From Ohessyouella blattaphilus (lineage in GTDB: Bacteria; Bacillota; Clostridia; Lachnospirales; Lachnospiraceae), in NCBI RefSeq assembly GCF_024721265.1, contig NZ_JAMXOC010000014.1:1-64000 (forward strand): a stretch of DNA of 64,000 nt, given 5' to 3'. Shown piece by piece: positions 16,998 through 25,084 of this stretch. The position numbers were made by a program, and so were the translations under genes. Within the stretch, counting starts at the first letter, position 1. Each line of letters opens with the position of its first letter. The notes under the pieces are model-generated. The model had not been told where the DNA came from. It made no database searches and saw only the letters and a list, made by a program, of their open reading frames with translations.

Positions 16998-17739
16998 CCT
17001 ATCTTTTCAATACAAACGGGGAACTCTCATTCTCGATGAGCTCGCCTTTAGAGCTAACGCTGGTGAGTGTCTAGCGATACTAGGCAATAACGGCGCCGGT
17101 AAAAGCACCTTGCTAAAGTGTCTCAATAAGATTCTGCGCCCACAAACTGGCACCGTCTGCCTTGAGGAGACGTCGTTACTAAACCTTTCTAATAAAGAGC
17201 TAGCTAAGCACATGGCCTTTGTGGACCAGCAAAGTCCCGAAAGTCAGCTAAGCGTTTTTGATACGATTCTTCTAGGACGACGCCCTTATCTGAATTTCGT
17301 GGCATCAAAAAAAGACAAGGACCTAGTTCAGTCGCTTCTTAACGACTTAAACCTAGAAGACCTTGCCTTTCGCCCCGTAAATGAATTAAGCGGCGGGGAA
17401 CGCCAAAAGATTATGTTTGCCCGGGCTCTCGCTCAACAGCCAAAAGTGCTACTAATGGACGAGCCTACCAGTAGCTTAGACCTGCGAAATAAGTGTGAGG
17501 TATTGTCTCTCACCAGAAAAGTCACCCAAGCCAAAAGCATGATTACCATCGTCATTCTCCACGACCTGAATTTGAGCTTAGAATACTGTGACCGGTTCCT
17601 TTTGATGAAGGATCATCAGATTTACGCTGCCGGCGACCAGTCAATTATTACTAGCGAAGCCATCGAAGCTACCTATGGTCTTCGCGTAAACGTCCATGAA
17701 CTAGATGGACGAAAGCTTGTGGTGCCCATAGGTATCTAG
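16981..17739 (+). CDS. FecE/BtuD-type ABC ATPase
   Basis: A 252-aa ATPase. Walker A GNNGAGKST, signature LSGGERQKIMFARALAQQ, Walker B VLLMDEPTSSLD and H-loop VILHDLNL are intact. Translation most likely begins at GTG 16981 inside the permease gene. Energises import by the FecCD permease. Last gene of the gntR-fmdE-ABC operon; its stop is only 6 bp from the convergent pucR-type gene, and no terminator is visible between them. Confidence 0.92.
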   Translation: MLQVDNLSFQYKRGTLILDELAFRANAGECLAILGNNGAGKSTLLKCLNKILRPQTGTVCLEETSLLNLSNKELAKHMAFVDQQSPESQLSVFDTILLGRRPYLNFVASKKDKDLVQSLLNDLNLEDLAFRPVNELSGGERQKIMFARALAQQPKVLLMDEPTSSLDLRNKCEVLSLTRKVTQAKSMITIVILHDLNLSLEYCDRFLLMKDHQIYAAGDQSIITSEAIEATYGLRVNVHELDGRKLVVPIGI

Positions 17740-17745
17740 ATAATC

Positions 17746-19386
17746 TTAAAAATCACTAGCAAACAAAAATTGTAACAAAACCTCCATCTTTAGCTTGGAC
17801 ATATGATTTGTCCAATCGATTTCCAGAAGACTATTCACCTTGTCAATTCTTTTGCGAATAGTATTAATATGAGCGTACATTTTCTCAGCGGTGATGCTGT
17901 AATTCATATTATTTTCCAAGTAAATTTTTAGCGTATGCAAAAGCTCTGCATGCTTTTCATCCTGCATAAGCTCTCGGTACTCAGTAAGCAAGGTTTCCAA
18001 CTCTTCCTTCGGAATGTCAATCCAGGTAAACGGTCCCAGCATTTCGTCATCTAGGATACGCTTCCTAGGATAAAATTGTCTTCCCATCTCCAGCACTTTT
18101 TGACATTTCTTGATGCTCTGCTTCAACCCGGGAAGTAACTTTCCTTCTCGCAAAAAGGCAAACTCTAACTCGACACCTTCAAGGCTTTCTTCCACCTTCG
18201 TTCGAAATTCCGTAATCATCTTTTCCAAAAACTCTTTTTCAAAACCATTCTTTTCTTGGGTTTGCATTAAAATGATTCCTTCGTTCTCATCGAGAAAGGC
18301 AACTTTAGCATCCTTAGAGATTTTACAGTTCTGGAAAATACGAAAATATTTATTTCTTTCACCACGGGCGCTTGTATCGCCCTTTTTCTGATGGAACAGA
18401 ATGCAGATATAATAGGTATTCATGGATAGCCCTTGCTGTGCCGCTTGATAGAGAAGGCGCTCCGGATCTTCTCCGACGGAATTCATGACATAAAGGACAA
18501 AGTTTTCAAACCCAATATTCCCAACACTATTCGCGATGACAATCTGCTCATAAACTGCCTGCAGCAATAAATATGCAATTCGAACCGAATACTCATCATA
18601 ATAATCCAGGAATTCTCGGGATTCCATCACCACAAAGTATGCCTGCAACACTCCCCCAGCATAAATTGGTATCAGAATCCAGCTCACACGAGGACTCTCC
18701 GGATTCTTATCGTCTACCATGCGAATCCGGGACATATGAATATAGTCGCATAAGGTGTACTGGGTATATTCCTGCTTTGGCTCCCAATAATCACTTTCAT
18801 CTAGTCCATATGAATCTGATATTTTCTTAAAATTAGCCGAGCTATAATACCCTTCCTTTTCTCCCACATCATAAAGAAAGGCCGGAAAATTCATCTCCAC
18901 CTCTACTGCCTGCAAAATCTTTTTTATTTTACGCACTCTATAAGTGGTGCTTGATAATTGAAAGGAATCATTTTGTTGTATTTGAAACCGCTTAATTGCT
19001 CTGTTCATTACAATGGTGTTCACCTGTTGCATAACATCCATATAGGCACTCTCAAACGGCATACTAATCAGCGGAATCTCATATTGATCAAAAAGGGCAA
19101 TCATCTCTTCCGGTATTTTTTTTAGATGCCTCTCCCTTTTGATCATCATCCCCGCCGCTAGTTGCATGCTTCCTTCTTCAAATGCCTTTCGAATACAGTC
19201 AGGTTCCTTAGCAATCGCATATCCACTGGTAATAACCAATTCTTTTCCCTTTGACCATCGCAAGGAGTCTGGCGCATCCATAATCGCAATTCCTTGTAAC
19301 TCTCTATGAAGACCTTTTCTGCCCGCGATTACATGAAAATCTTTAAAAAATTCTTGCGAAAGTAAATGTTGTATTGCAATTCCCAT
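17746..19386 (-). CDS. PucR family transcriptional regulator
   Basis: A 546-aa protein. The N-terminal PucR domain (about 1-125; LQGIAIMDAPDSLRWSKGKELVITSGYA) is followed by a GAF-like/central region and a C-terminal HTH_30 helix-turn-helix (about 485-535; LKIYLENNMNYSITAEKMYAHINTIRKRI). PucR-type regulators usually activate genes for purine, amino acid or GABA catabolism. It follows the M20/membrane protein operon and is likely its activator; paired palindromes upstream of that operon's -35 are candidate targets. Its own promoter lies inside the terminator of the preceding gene. Confidence 0.9.
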   Translation of the reverse strand: MGIAIQHLLSQEFFKDFHVIAGRKGLHRELQGIAIMDAPDSLRWSKGKELVITSGYAIAKEPDCIRKAFEEGSMQLAAGMMIKRERHLKKIPEEMIALFDQYEIPLISMPFESAYMDVMQQVNTIVMNRAIKRFQIQQNDSFQLSSTTYRVRKIKKILQAVEVEMNFPAFLYDVGEKEGYYSSANFKKISDSYGLDESDYWEPKQEYTQYTLCDYIHMSRIRMVDDKNPESPRVSWILIPIYAGGVLQAYFVVMESREFLDYYDEYSVRIAYLLLQAVYEQIVIANSVGNIGFENFVLYVMNSVGEDPERLLYQAAQQGLSMNTYYICILFHQKKGDTSARGERNKYFRIFQNCKISKDAKVAFLDENEGIILMQTQEKNGFEKEFLEKMITEFRTKVEESLEGVELEFAFLREGKLLPGLKQSIKKCQKVLEMGRQFYPRKRILDDEMLGPFTWIDIPKEELETLLTEYRELMQDEKHAELLHTLKIYLENNMNYSITAEKMYAHINTIRKRIDKVNSLLEIDWTNHMSKLKMEVLLQFLFASDF

Positions 19387-19410
19387 TTTCGTCCTCCTCG
19401 GTATAAAAAA

Positions 19411-19457
19411 AGTGTATCACTCATTTCTAAACATTGTCAAGAAACCGGTGATACACC
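19411..19457 (-). terminator. M20 gene terminator overlapping pucR promoter
   Basis: The stem GTGTATCAC (19412-19420) / GTGATACAC (19448-19456) with a T7 tract on the minus strand ends the M20 operon. Its loop holds TTGACA (19440-19435), and its second arm supplies GATACA (19418-19413), a 16-bp-spaced promoter for the downstream pucR-type gene. Confidence 0.55.
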
Positions 19458-19489
19458 TTTGTTGGTCTTCCTATTTATACGAACCCTGG

Positions 19490-20854
19490 TTATTCCTGAT
19501 ACATCGGCTCATAGCTCTTTTTCTTTTCGTCGAACTCTTTTTGGATTGCTTCACGAACCTCTGGCTTGGTATATAAATCATAGGCAATCCCAGCAATTAC
19601 CTTGCCTGCATCCAAGGCCCCTTTTTCACCAATGGTACTTCCTGCTGAGGCTGTCGCCTGCCAAGTATGGGGGGCGACCCCCGTTGGCCAGCATGTAGTA
19701 GTGAACATACACATCGGCATAATCTGGCTCACATCTCCACTATCAGAGGAACCTGTCAACGGAATCTTCTCATACAGATTTCTCGGTTCTACTCCTACAG
19801 GCAATGGCGCTCCGTTCGTTCCCAGTAATTTATCCATTCTTTGCAGATTGGTTTCTATGACCTGATCATTTAGTTTCTTAGCAAACGCTACTTCTTCTGC
19901 CGTATAAACAGAAAGTTCCGCCTCTTTTAGATTTTCGTAAGTCAAATCCGCATACGCATGATTCTCCTGCATCTCACAACAGCCATAATCTACCTTCATT
20001 TCTACGGTGGTCTCCGTCATCAGCGCCGCTCCATCTGCTGCTTTTTTGACCCTCTTGATGATGTCTTTTACGTCAGAGATATATGGCGCTCTCACATAAT
20101 ACCAAGACCCTGCCCTTGGCGGAACAATATTCGGAGCAAATCCGCCACTGTCGGTTGTATAGTGGATTCTCGCCTGAGAAATTACATGCTCCCGCAAATA
20201 ATTCACGCCTACATTCATAAGCTCTACTGCATCCAAGGCACTTCGTCCTACTTCCGGGGCAAAGGCGGCATGGGAGCTGATTCCCTTGAATTCAAAATGA
20301 ACGGAGGCACTGGCCAGATAACCGCTATCATATACCATATTAGAGTTCATTGGATGCCAGCTAATGGCAAAATCACAACCATCAAACATCTGATAATGTG
20401 CCATCTTCACCTTGCCACATAAGAGTTCCTCTTCCGGACAGCCGTAGAAACGTACCGTTCCTGGCAATTTATCCTCTTCCAAAAAGCGTTTTATGGCAAT
20501 GGCTCCAAGGGCGGCCGCAGTGCCTAAGAGATTATGTCCACAGCCATGTCCAGGAGCACCTTCTTCGATAGGTTCTTTTACGTCTGTCACCTTTTGTGAC
20601 AATCCAGGAAGCGCATCAAACTCTCCTAAAATCGCAATCACCGGACTCCCTGAACCATACTCAGCATAGAATGCGTGTTCCATCTTCTCTTCATTAACAA
20701 TTACAAAGCCTTCTTCTTTTAACATCTGGCGAAAATAATTCGCCCCCTCTTTCTCGGTGCCGCCGATTTCTGGCTGATTCCAAATCGTGCGACAGCTTTT
20801 TTGACACAAATCATCAAGGCTTTTTACAATTCCCTGTACTTCTTTCTTATTCAC
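19490..20854 (-). CDS. M20 family amidohydrolase (AbgB-like)
   Basis: A 454-aa M20D-type metallohydrolase. The metal site segments GEFDALPG (77-84), GHGCGHN (102-108) and CPEEE (139-143) are present, with a dimerisation domain around FKGISSHAAFAPEVGRSALD. Such enzymes cleave amide bonds of N-acyl amino acids, aminobenzoyl-glutamate or indole conjugates. No signal peptide, so it acts on imported substrate. It is 12 bp downstream of a two-gene membrane system, probably the matching importer. The substrate is not readable. Confidence 0.88.
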   Translation of the reverse strand: MNKKEVQGIVKSLDDLCQKSCRTIWNQPEIGGTEKEGANYFRQMLKEEGFVIVNEEKMEHAFYAEYGSGSPVIAILGEFDALPGLSQKVTDVKEPIEEGAPGHGCGHNLLGTAAALGAIAIKRFLEEDKLPGTVRFYGCPEEELLCGKVKMAHYQMFDGCDFAISWHPMNSNMVYDSGYLASASVHFEFKGISSHAAFAPEVGRSALDAVELMNVGVNYLREHVISQARIHYTTDSGGFAPNIVPPRAGSWYYVRAPYISDVKDIIKRVKKAADGAALMTETTVEMKVDYGCCEMQENHAYADLTYENLKEAELSVYTAEEVAFAKKLNDQVIETNLQRMDKLLGTNGAPLPVGVEPRNLYEKIPLTGSSDSGDVSQIMPMCMFTTTCWPTGVAPHTWQATASAGSTIGEKGALDAGKVIAGIAYDLYTKPEVREAIQKEFDEKKKSYEPMYQE

Positions 20855-20866
20855 TGAAACCCCTCC

Positions 20867-21556
20867 CTAGCTTTTTGCTTTATTCTTTAAAGTTGCCAGC
20901 CCAATTAAAATACTTGCAAATACGCAGCCAAGTGTTCCGAGCCAGTTAGATGCTCCCGGCAACCAGTTAAACACGCCTAGACCAATAGCCGTATATAAAG
21001 TCACTGCAATTAAAACCATAACCAAACTGTGCTTCTCCATTTTCAGTCCAAACTGAACCAAAAGTGCTCCAAACAGTGCTGGAAGTAAATAATTAAGCGC
21101 GGCTTTTATCGAGTCTGGCAGCATGGATAAGACAGAACTTCCAAGGATGGCCCCAATCGTCAAGACAGCGATATTAATAATGATGGATACTGCCATACCA
21201 ATGGTGGCAACCACAGAACCTTTCTCTGTCCCCGGCTCCACATCCGCCGCCACCTGGGCCATACTGGCACAGGGGATACGCATATTAGAAATATTCCCTG
21301 ATAAAAAGGCCATATACGTTCCCGCCGGTCCTACTACCGGAAAATACGAAATCGGTTCTACAAACCAAAGTACACCAAACGCACTTGCACCACTGATAAA
21401 TGCGGTTAATAACGCTGCCGGTTTTGGTACGAGTCCATATACTATCGCCAACATAACTGCTGGGGTAAACGCTAAGACGACACCAAGGTATCCCGTGATT
21501 TTACCGATTCTATTGACACTTGGCATATATTTATCTTTATAAAAATTTTCACTCAT
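20867..21556 (-). CDS. Membrane protein, partner of DUF5058-like protein
   Basis: A 229-aa polytopic protein with about six hydrophobic helices; conserved-looking core FPVVGPAGTYMAFLSGNISNMRIPCASMAQ. I do not recognise a named family. It lies between the DUF5058-like gene (16 bp upstream) and the M20 hydrolase (12 bp downstream), which suggests the two membrane proteins form one transporter for the hydrolase substrate. That is inference from operon structure only. Confidence 0.7.
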   Translation of the reverse strand: MSENFYKDKYMPSVNRIGKITGYLGVVLAFTPAVMLAIVYGLVPKPAALLTAFISGASAFGVLWFVEPISYFPVVGPAGTYMAFLSGNISNMRIPCASMAQVAADVEPGTEKGSVVATIGMAVSIIINIAVLTIGAILGSSVLSMLPDSIKAALNYLLPALFGALLVQFGLKMEKHSLVMVLIAVTLYTAIGLGVFNWLPGASNWLGTLGCVFASILIGLATLKNKAKS

Positions 21557-21572
21557 GCTTCTTATCCTCCCT

Positions 21573-22316
21573 CTAAATGATTGCCGTAATGATCATGGCG
21601 CCGATAATCGTGATTGTTAGTGACCATTCTTTTAACCAACCAATTTCCTTTTTATCTGCGAGCGTTGTTAATACAAACATAATAACCGCCCCCAAGATAC
21701 AGGCAATGGCATTTTTGTTGGCTCCTGCCATGGCGACCGCATCGGCTTTCTGAATAAGGAAATAAATTGGTTTGGATAGATGACTTGCTACCATCGCTGA
21801 GAACACACCAATAATTGCGGCTGAGGCAATCGTCGTTAATGTTCCTGAATTTCCCTTCGAGAGCTTATGCTCGATTTTGTCCATTTTGTTTGCCGAGAAT
21901 GTGGCAAAAAGTACCCACCCCACTGAACAGAGAATCATTGTCCAGACAGCCATCGCCAAGGCCTCTTTTGTCATTGGATCTGTGCCAAGAGTTACGCCCA
22001 CGGCCGAAGTTCCTAGTCCTGCGGCAATTGACTCGAACATTACGGAACCAATCATCGAAAGTCTCATCCATCCGACTGGGGCTCCTACGGTAATTAGTAG
22101 CGAAAGCATACTACTTAAGACAACGATTGCTGGTCCTATTGAAGTCACCGCACTACTCTTTATCGCTTTCTTCATCTGTGTGTCTGTGAGACCCAGCTTT
22201 TTACCAGCCCCATACGCTCCTTTTGCAAATAGTATTGCCTGTATTACGACAAATACTACGGGAATTCCACATGCTATCCACATGGGCGCGCCATTTGCAA
22301 TCTTCATTACATCCAT
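21573..22316 (-). CDS. DUF5058-like membrane protein
   Basis: A 247-aa protein with about six or seven membrane helices. The motif ITVGAPVGWMRLSMIGSVMFE and the MxxxNGAPMWIACGIPV start match what I remember as DUF5058. I choose the ATG at 22316 (GGAGG 10 nt upstream) and reject the longer reading from 22445, whose first 43 codons would run through the promoter and part of an upstream palindrome. First gene of an operon with a second membrane protein and an M20 amidohydrolase; probable uptake component. Confidence 0.75.
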   Translation of the reverse strand: MDVMKIANGAPMWIACGIPVVFVVIQAILFAKGAYGAGKKLGLTDTQMKKAIKSSAVTSIGPAIVVLSSMLSLLITVGAPVGWMRLSMIGSVMFESIAAGLGTSAVGVTLGTDPMTKEALAMAVWTMILCSVGWVLFATFSANKMDKIEHKLSKGNSGTLTTIASAAIIGVFSAMVASHLSKPIYFLIQKADAVAMAGANKNAIACILGAVIMFVLTTLADKKEIGWLKEWSLTITIIGAMIITAII

Positions 22317-22351
22317 CTTCTCTTCCTCCTTCGTTTTTCTCTTTCCCAAAT

Positions 22352-22449
22352 ATTCTAGATACATCATACTTTCTGGCGCAAAAATAAAAAATGAAAATAT
22401 TTTCACTTTTAATCTTTTTTCGAAGAACAGTGAAAATATTTTCATTTTT
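22352..22449 (-). promoter_or_regulatory. Promoter with two upstream 14-bp palindromes
   Basis: Minus-strand TTGCGC (22381-22376) and TAGAAT (22357-22352), 18 bp apart. Upstream lie two identical palindromes TGAAAATATTTTCA (22392-22405 and 22431-22444), 39 bp centre to centre. With flanks they form an overall 21-bp inverted repeat. The position upstream of a weak -35 fits activator binding, perhaps by the PucR-type protein. Confidence 0.55.
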
Positions 22450-22470
22450 GTTATGAATATTTGTTGTTTT

Positions 22471-22554
22471 TTACGCTGTCATAAATAAGTACAAGTAAAA
22501 CAGCACTATCACTAGTATAATCGCCCCTAGAGCATAAAGTATTTTCTTCTTCAT
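22471..22554 (-). CDS. 27-aa single-span membrane peptide
   Basis: A short ORF: three Lys after Met, then one hydrophobic helix (ILYALGAIILVIVLFYLYLF) and a short tail. The ribosome site CGGAGGAACC is 4 nt from the ATG, stronger than for many annotated genes here. It starts 14 nt after the DUF4230 gene and is probably co-transcribed. Too short for family recognition; could be a small membrane regulator or an unannotated accessory subunit. Confidence 0.5.
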   Translation of the reverse strand: MKKKILYALGAIILVIVLFYLYLFMTA

Positions 22555-22568
22555 CCCGGTTCCTCCGT

Positions 22569-23177
22569 TTATTTGTCTACAAAAGTTATGGTGTATTCAT
22601 TCAAATCATACACGTTACCAATAAAACCTCTTAACACTGTCTCGGCATTGCTCCGGGCATTTTCTAACAAACCATTGCTGATTGCATCCTCTTCAGCATT
22701 CTTCTTCATGCCCTTAAGCGCCTCGTTATTATCTTCAAGGCCAATCTGGGTGTAAATACTTTCATCCTCGTGATACACCTTAAAGGACTCGGTATCGAGA
22801 TCGCTACTTAGGATCTTCGCTTCTGGAAGTTTGACCTCTATCTCTTTATTGTCCTTTTCGCTCCACTCAATCTCACCAAAATCATAACCGGCTTTGATAA
22901 CGATATCGTAGCTATATACGTACTTGCTCTGGGTAAACGGGATTTTGATGTTGAATAGCTCTCTTGAGTTATCCGTCACATTCACCTCTGTGCAATAGGC
23001 CGACTGGGTTGCTAACTCGCCAATATCTTCAAACCCTAGCTTCGTGGTCTTACTCTCCGTAAGTCGGGACACCTGAAAGCCTAGCGCAAAGAACACCGCA
23101 ACAGCTAAGACGATAGCAACCAAAATTACGATTTTTTTGAGCTTTTTACTAATTACCTTCTTTTTTTGTTCTTTCAT
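22569..23177 (-). CDS. DUF4230 membrane-anchored protein
   Basis: A 202-aa protein with a basic N-terminus and one transmembrane helix (about 17-36), then an extracytoplasmic domain of the DUF4230 type (LGFEDIGELATQSAYCTEV..., YDIVIKAGYDFGEIEW, KLPEAKILSSDLDTESFKVYHEDES, ending with the helix NARSNAETVLRGFIG). The family is widespread in Firmicutes and Bacteroidetes and has no assigned function. Likely one operon with the 27-aa peptide. Confidence 0.8.
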   Translation of the reverse strand: MKEQKKKVISKKLKKIVILVAIVLAVAVFFALGFQVSRLTESKTTKLGFEDIGELATQSAYCTEVNVTDNSRELFNIKIPFTQSKYVYSYDIVIKAGYDFGEIEWSEKDNKEIEVKLPEAKILSSDLDTESFKVYHEDESIYTQIGLEDNNEALKGMKKNAEEDAISNGLLENARSNAETVLRGFIGNVYDLNEYTITFVDK

Positions 23178-23195
23178 ACCTCATTCCTTTCTAAT

Positions 23196-23234
23196 GCTTC
23201 ATCCAAAGCTTCAATGTGAAGCTTTGGATGAAGC
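23196..23234. repeat. Perfect 17-bp stem hairpin
   Basis: GCTTCATCCAAAGCTTC (23196-23212) pairs perfectly with GAAGCTTTGGATGAAGC (23218-23234) around a 5-nt loop, between rloB and the DUF4230 gene. No U-tract follows on either strand, so it is not a canonical terminator. It may still separate the two transcripts or act as an RNA-processing site. Confidence 0.6.
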
Positions 23235-23283
23235 TTATAATTTATTCCTGTTATGATAATTATCATCAAGATGGCTACGTTAT

Positions 23284-23853
23284 TCACGACTTAATTTTCA
23301 TAATCAATGCACCGATATTGGTTGATTGATAATCAAAGTCGATTTTCGAAATTCCACCTGCATTCTTTACTGCCTGATCCACGTTTTTAATCATCTTCTC
23401 CAATTGTTCAGTATCAGCCTTAACATAATCCGTCTGCAAATGCCTACTCAGTTTATTTTTCAACACAGATTTTGAGTACAGACGAGGGGTTATTTCTTCA
23501 AAATGAGCCAGGAGCCACACTTCAAATGTCAAATTTGAGAAACCAACTTCAAACGCCTCATCTTTGGCTCGTTGAAACATTTTCTGCAAATCTTGATTAG
23601 AGAACTCATCCTTATCAAAGACCACAAATATTTCTGTCGTCCTGTCGCGTCTAAAATTAAAATCGTTTTGTACCAAGCGTTTTGCTTTTTCAATCCAAGT
23701 CTGGCCACTATTTTCCAAAACTACTGTTTTGATTTTTACATTAGATAGACGGAGCCTCTGACGCAAAAAATCAAAGTACTTCTGCTCTGTCTCTCCTTCA
23801 ACAAGAATGAAGATTTTCCTTTTTTCCTTCTTCCCTTTTCTATTTCGTGCCAT
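23284..23853 (-). CDS. rloB: RloB-like TOPRIM-type protein
   Basis: A 189-aa RloB family protein. LVEGETEQKYF (17-27), FVVFDKDEF (76-84) and the SNLTFEVWLLAHFE helix (106-119) match the family, which is predicted to adopt a TOPRIM-like nuclease fold with E19, D80 and D82 as metal ligands. It overlaps rloA by 14 nt. RloA/RloB pairs sit in restriction-modification loci and are related to the two-gene AbiL-type abortive infection systems. Role here: probable effector of an ATPase-nuclease anti-phage pair (inference). Confidence 0.8.
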   Translation of the reverse strand: MARNRKGKKEKRKIFILVEGETEQKYFDFLRQRLRLSNVKIKTVVLENSGQTWIEKAKRLVQNDFNFRRDRTTEIFVVFDKDEFSNQDLQKMFQRAKDEAFEVGFSNLTFEVWLLAHFEEITPRLYSKSVLKNKLSRHLQTDYVKADTEQLEKMIKNVDQAVKNAGGISKIDFDYQSTNIGALIMKIKS

Positions 23854-25069
23854 TCAAGCCCTCCGCGACCTCTAATAATACAGTCTTGTTGATAATCTGC
23901 GAAGCCCCAAATCGTCCTTCAAGATAACGTTTCTTATAGCCAAAATCGCTACGACGAAGAGCGTCATCCTCAAAGTCATAGATAGAGAATAATTCTGTTT
24001 CACCATATTGGTTCTTTTCCGCAAACCAAATCTGGTCTTGACGTAGGTGATAATCCATGAGTGACAGTTCATGGGTAGTTAGAATAAATTGATTCGTTTG
24101 CTTTTCATCAGTAAATACGTCGAGTAAAGCCTCCGCCAATTCGATATGAAAAGAACGATCAAACTCATCGATAAGTAAAACTTTACTTGCGTTTTCATTA
24201 TGCAAAATATATAAGGCAAGGAACATGAACACTTTTGTACCTGTGCTTTCATTATTAAAGTGAATCTGAAATTCCCGTGTTTCTGATTGATGGGTACTAT
24301 ATACATCGTAAACTGTAGTATAATTCAACTCAGGATTTGTTTGAATTACTGGCCCACCTTCGCCAAGATCAAACTGAATATTCGGTTGCGCTTCTTTACG
24401 CTCTCTAACTTCCACGTCTGTAATATTGAAATCTGCTGCCCGAAGAAACTTCAGAAATTCCTTTTTAAAAATTGGCTCCGAAAGCGACTTGAATAGTACA
24501 TTGGGAATTTGATCCGTATTGACCACAATCAAATCTTCTAGAAACCATGAATAAGCAATTTTCGCTTCCTCTACGTTATTGGATTGAGCAAAAAAAAGCA
24601 CATTTTGATTCTTTCTAATATTTTTCTTTAGTGGTTGCAGCTGCGCTGGAAGAATTGCAAACTCCTGAGCTTGACGGTCAAAAACAATTTCTTCATTAAC
24701 GCCAAGAATCTCTTTAGCAATTTCCAATTCATTGTATTCTATAATGTAGTCAAAACGTTTTTCATTTTTTAAAAATGATATCTTGAACGTAGTATTTTCA
24801 TTATTATAGCCAAATGTATCCGTTGGTAATTTTTGAGATATACTGAGAGTGGGCTGCAAAATCAAATATTTTAGTACAGAGAGTGCATTTATTAAATTTG
24901 TTTTGCCATTCGCATTACCACCGAAAAGCACTGCTGTTTTGAGTAACTTTTCTTTACCTACCTCCATAACATTATTTTTATGCTTACGTACGTTCTTCCC
25001 CTTCTCCATTGAGAAGCTGTTTTCATTCTTGAACGATCTGAAGTTGGTGACTTGAAAATCAATTAACAT
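23840..25069 (-). CDS. rloA: RloA-like AAA (ABC-type) ATPase
   Basis: A 409-aa SMC/ABC-like ATPase. MLIDFQVTNFRSF start, Walker A GGNANGKTNLI (50-60), Walker B VLLIDEFDRSFH in the C-terminal half and H-loop LTTHELSLMD followed by the typical DQIWFAEK. Probable sensor/ATPase that controls the RloB nuclease. The ribosome site AGGAGGCTGCT precedes the ATG. The promoter is overlaid by a perfect 20-bp inverted repeat, fitting tight control of a toxic module. The gene is more AT-rich than the 9-17 kb region, compatible with horizontal transfer. Confidence 0.85.
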   Translation of the reverse strand: MLIDFQVTNFRSFKNENSFSMEKGKNVRKHKNNVMEVGKEKLLKTAVLFGGNANGKTNLINALSVLKYLILQPTLSISQKLPTDTFGYNNENTTFKISFLKNEKRFDYIIEYNELEIAKEILGVNEEIVFDRQAQEFAILPAQLQPLKKNIRKNQNVLFFAQSNNVEEAKIAYSWFLEDLIVVNTDQIPNVLFKSLSEPIFKKEFLKFLRAADFNITDVEVRERKEAQPNIQFDLGEGGPVIQTNPELNYTTVYDVYSTHQSETREFQIHFNNESTGTKVFMFLALYILHNENASKVLLIDEFDRSFHIELAEALLDVFTDEKQTNQFILTTHELSLMDYHLRQDQIWFAEKNQYGETELFSIYDFEDDALRRSDFGYKKRYLEGRFGASQIINKTVLLEVAEGLNGTK

Positions 25070-25084
25070 AGCAGCCTCCTAATT

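Noticed and set aside
21865-22093. Overlapping small ORFs inside the DUF5058-like gene
   Set aside because: Shadow frames of a clear membrane-protein gene with no ribosome sites.
22317-22445. 43-codon N-terminal extension of the DUF5058-like gene
   Set aside because: It would translate through the promoter and part of a palindrome; a strong GGAGG site supports the ATG at 22316.
23284-25069. PARIS (AriA/AriB) system
   Set aside because: The small protein matches RloB motifs rather than DUF4435, so I keep the RloAB assignment.
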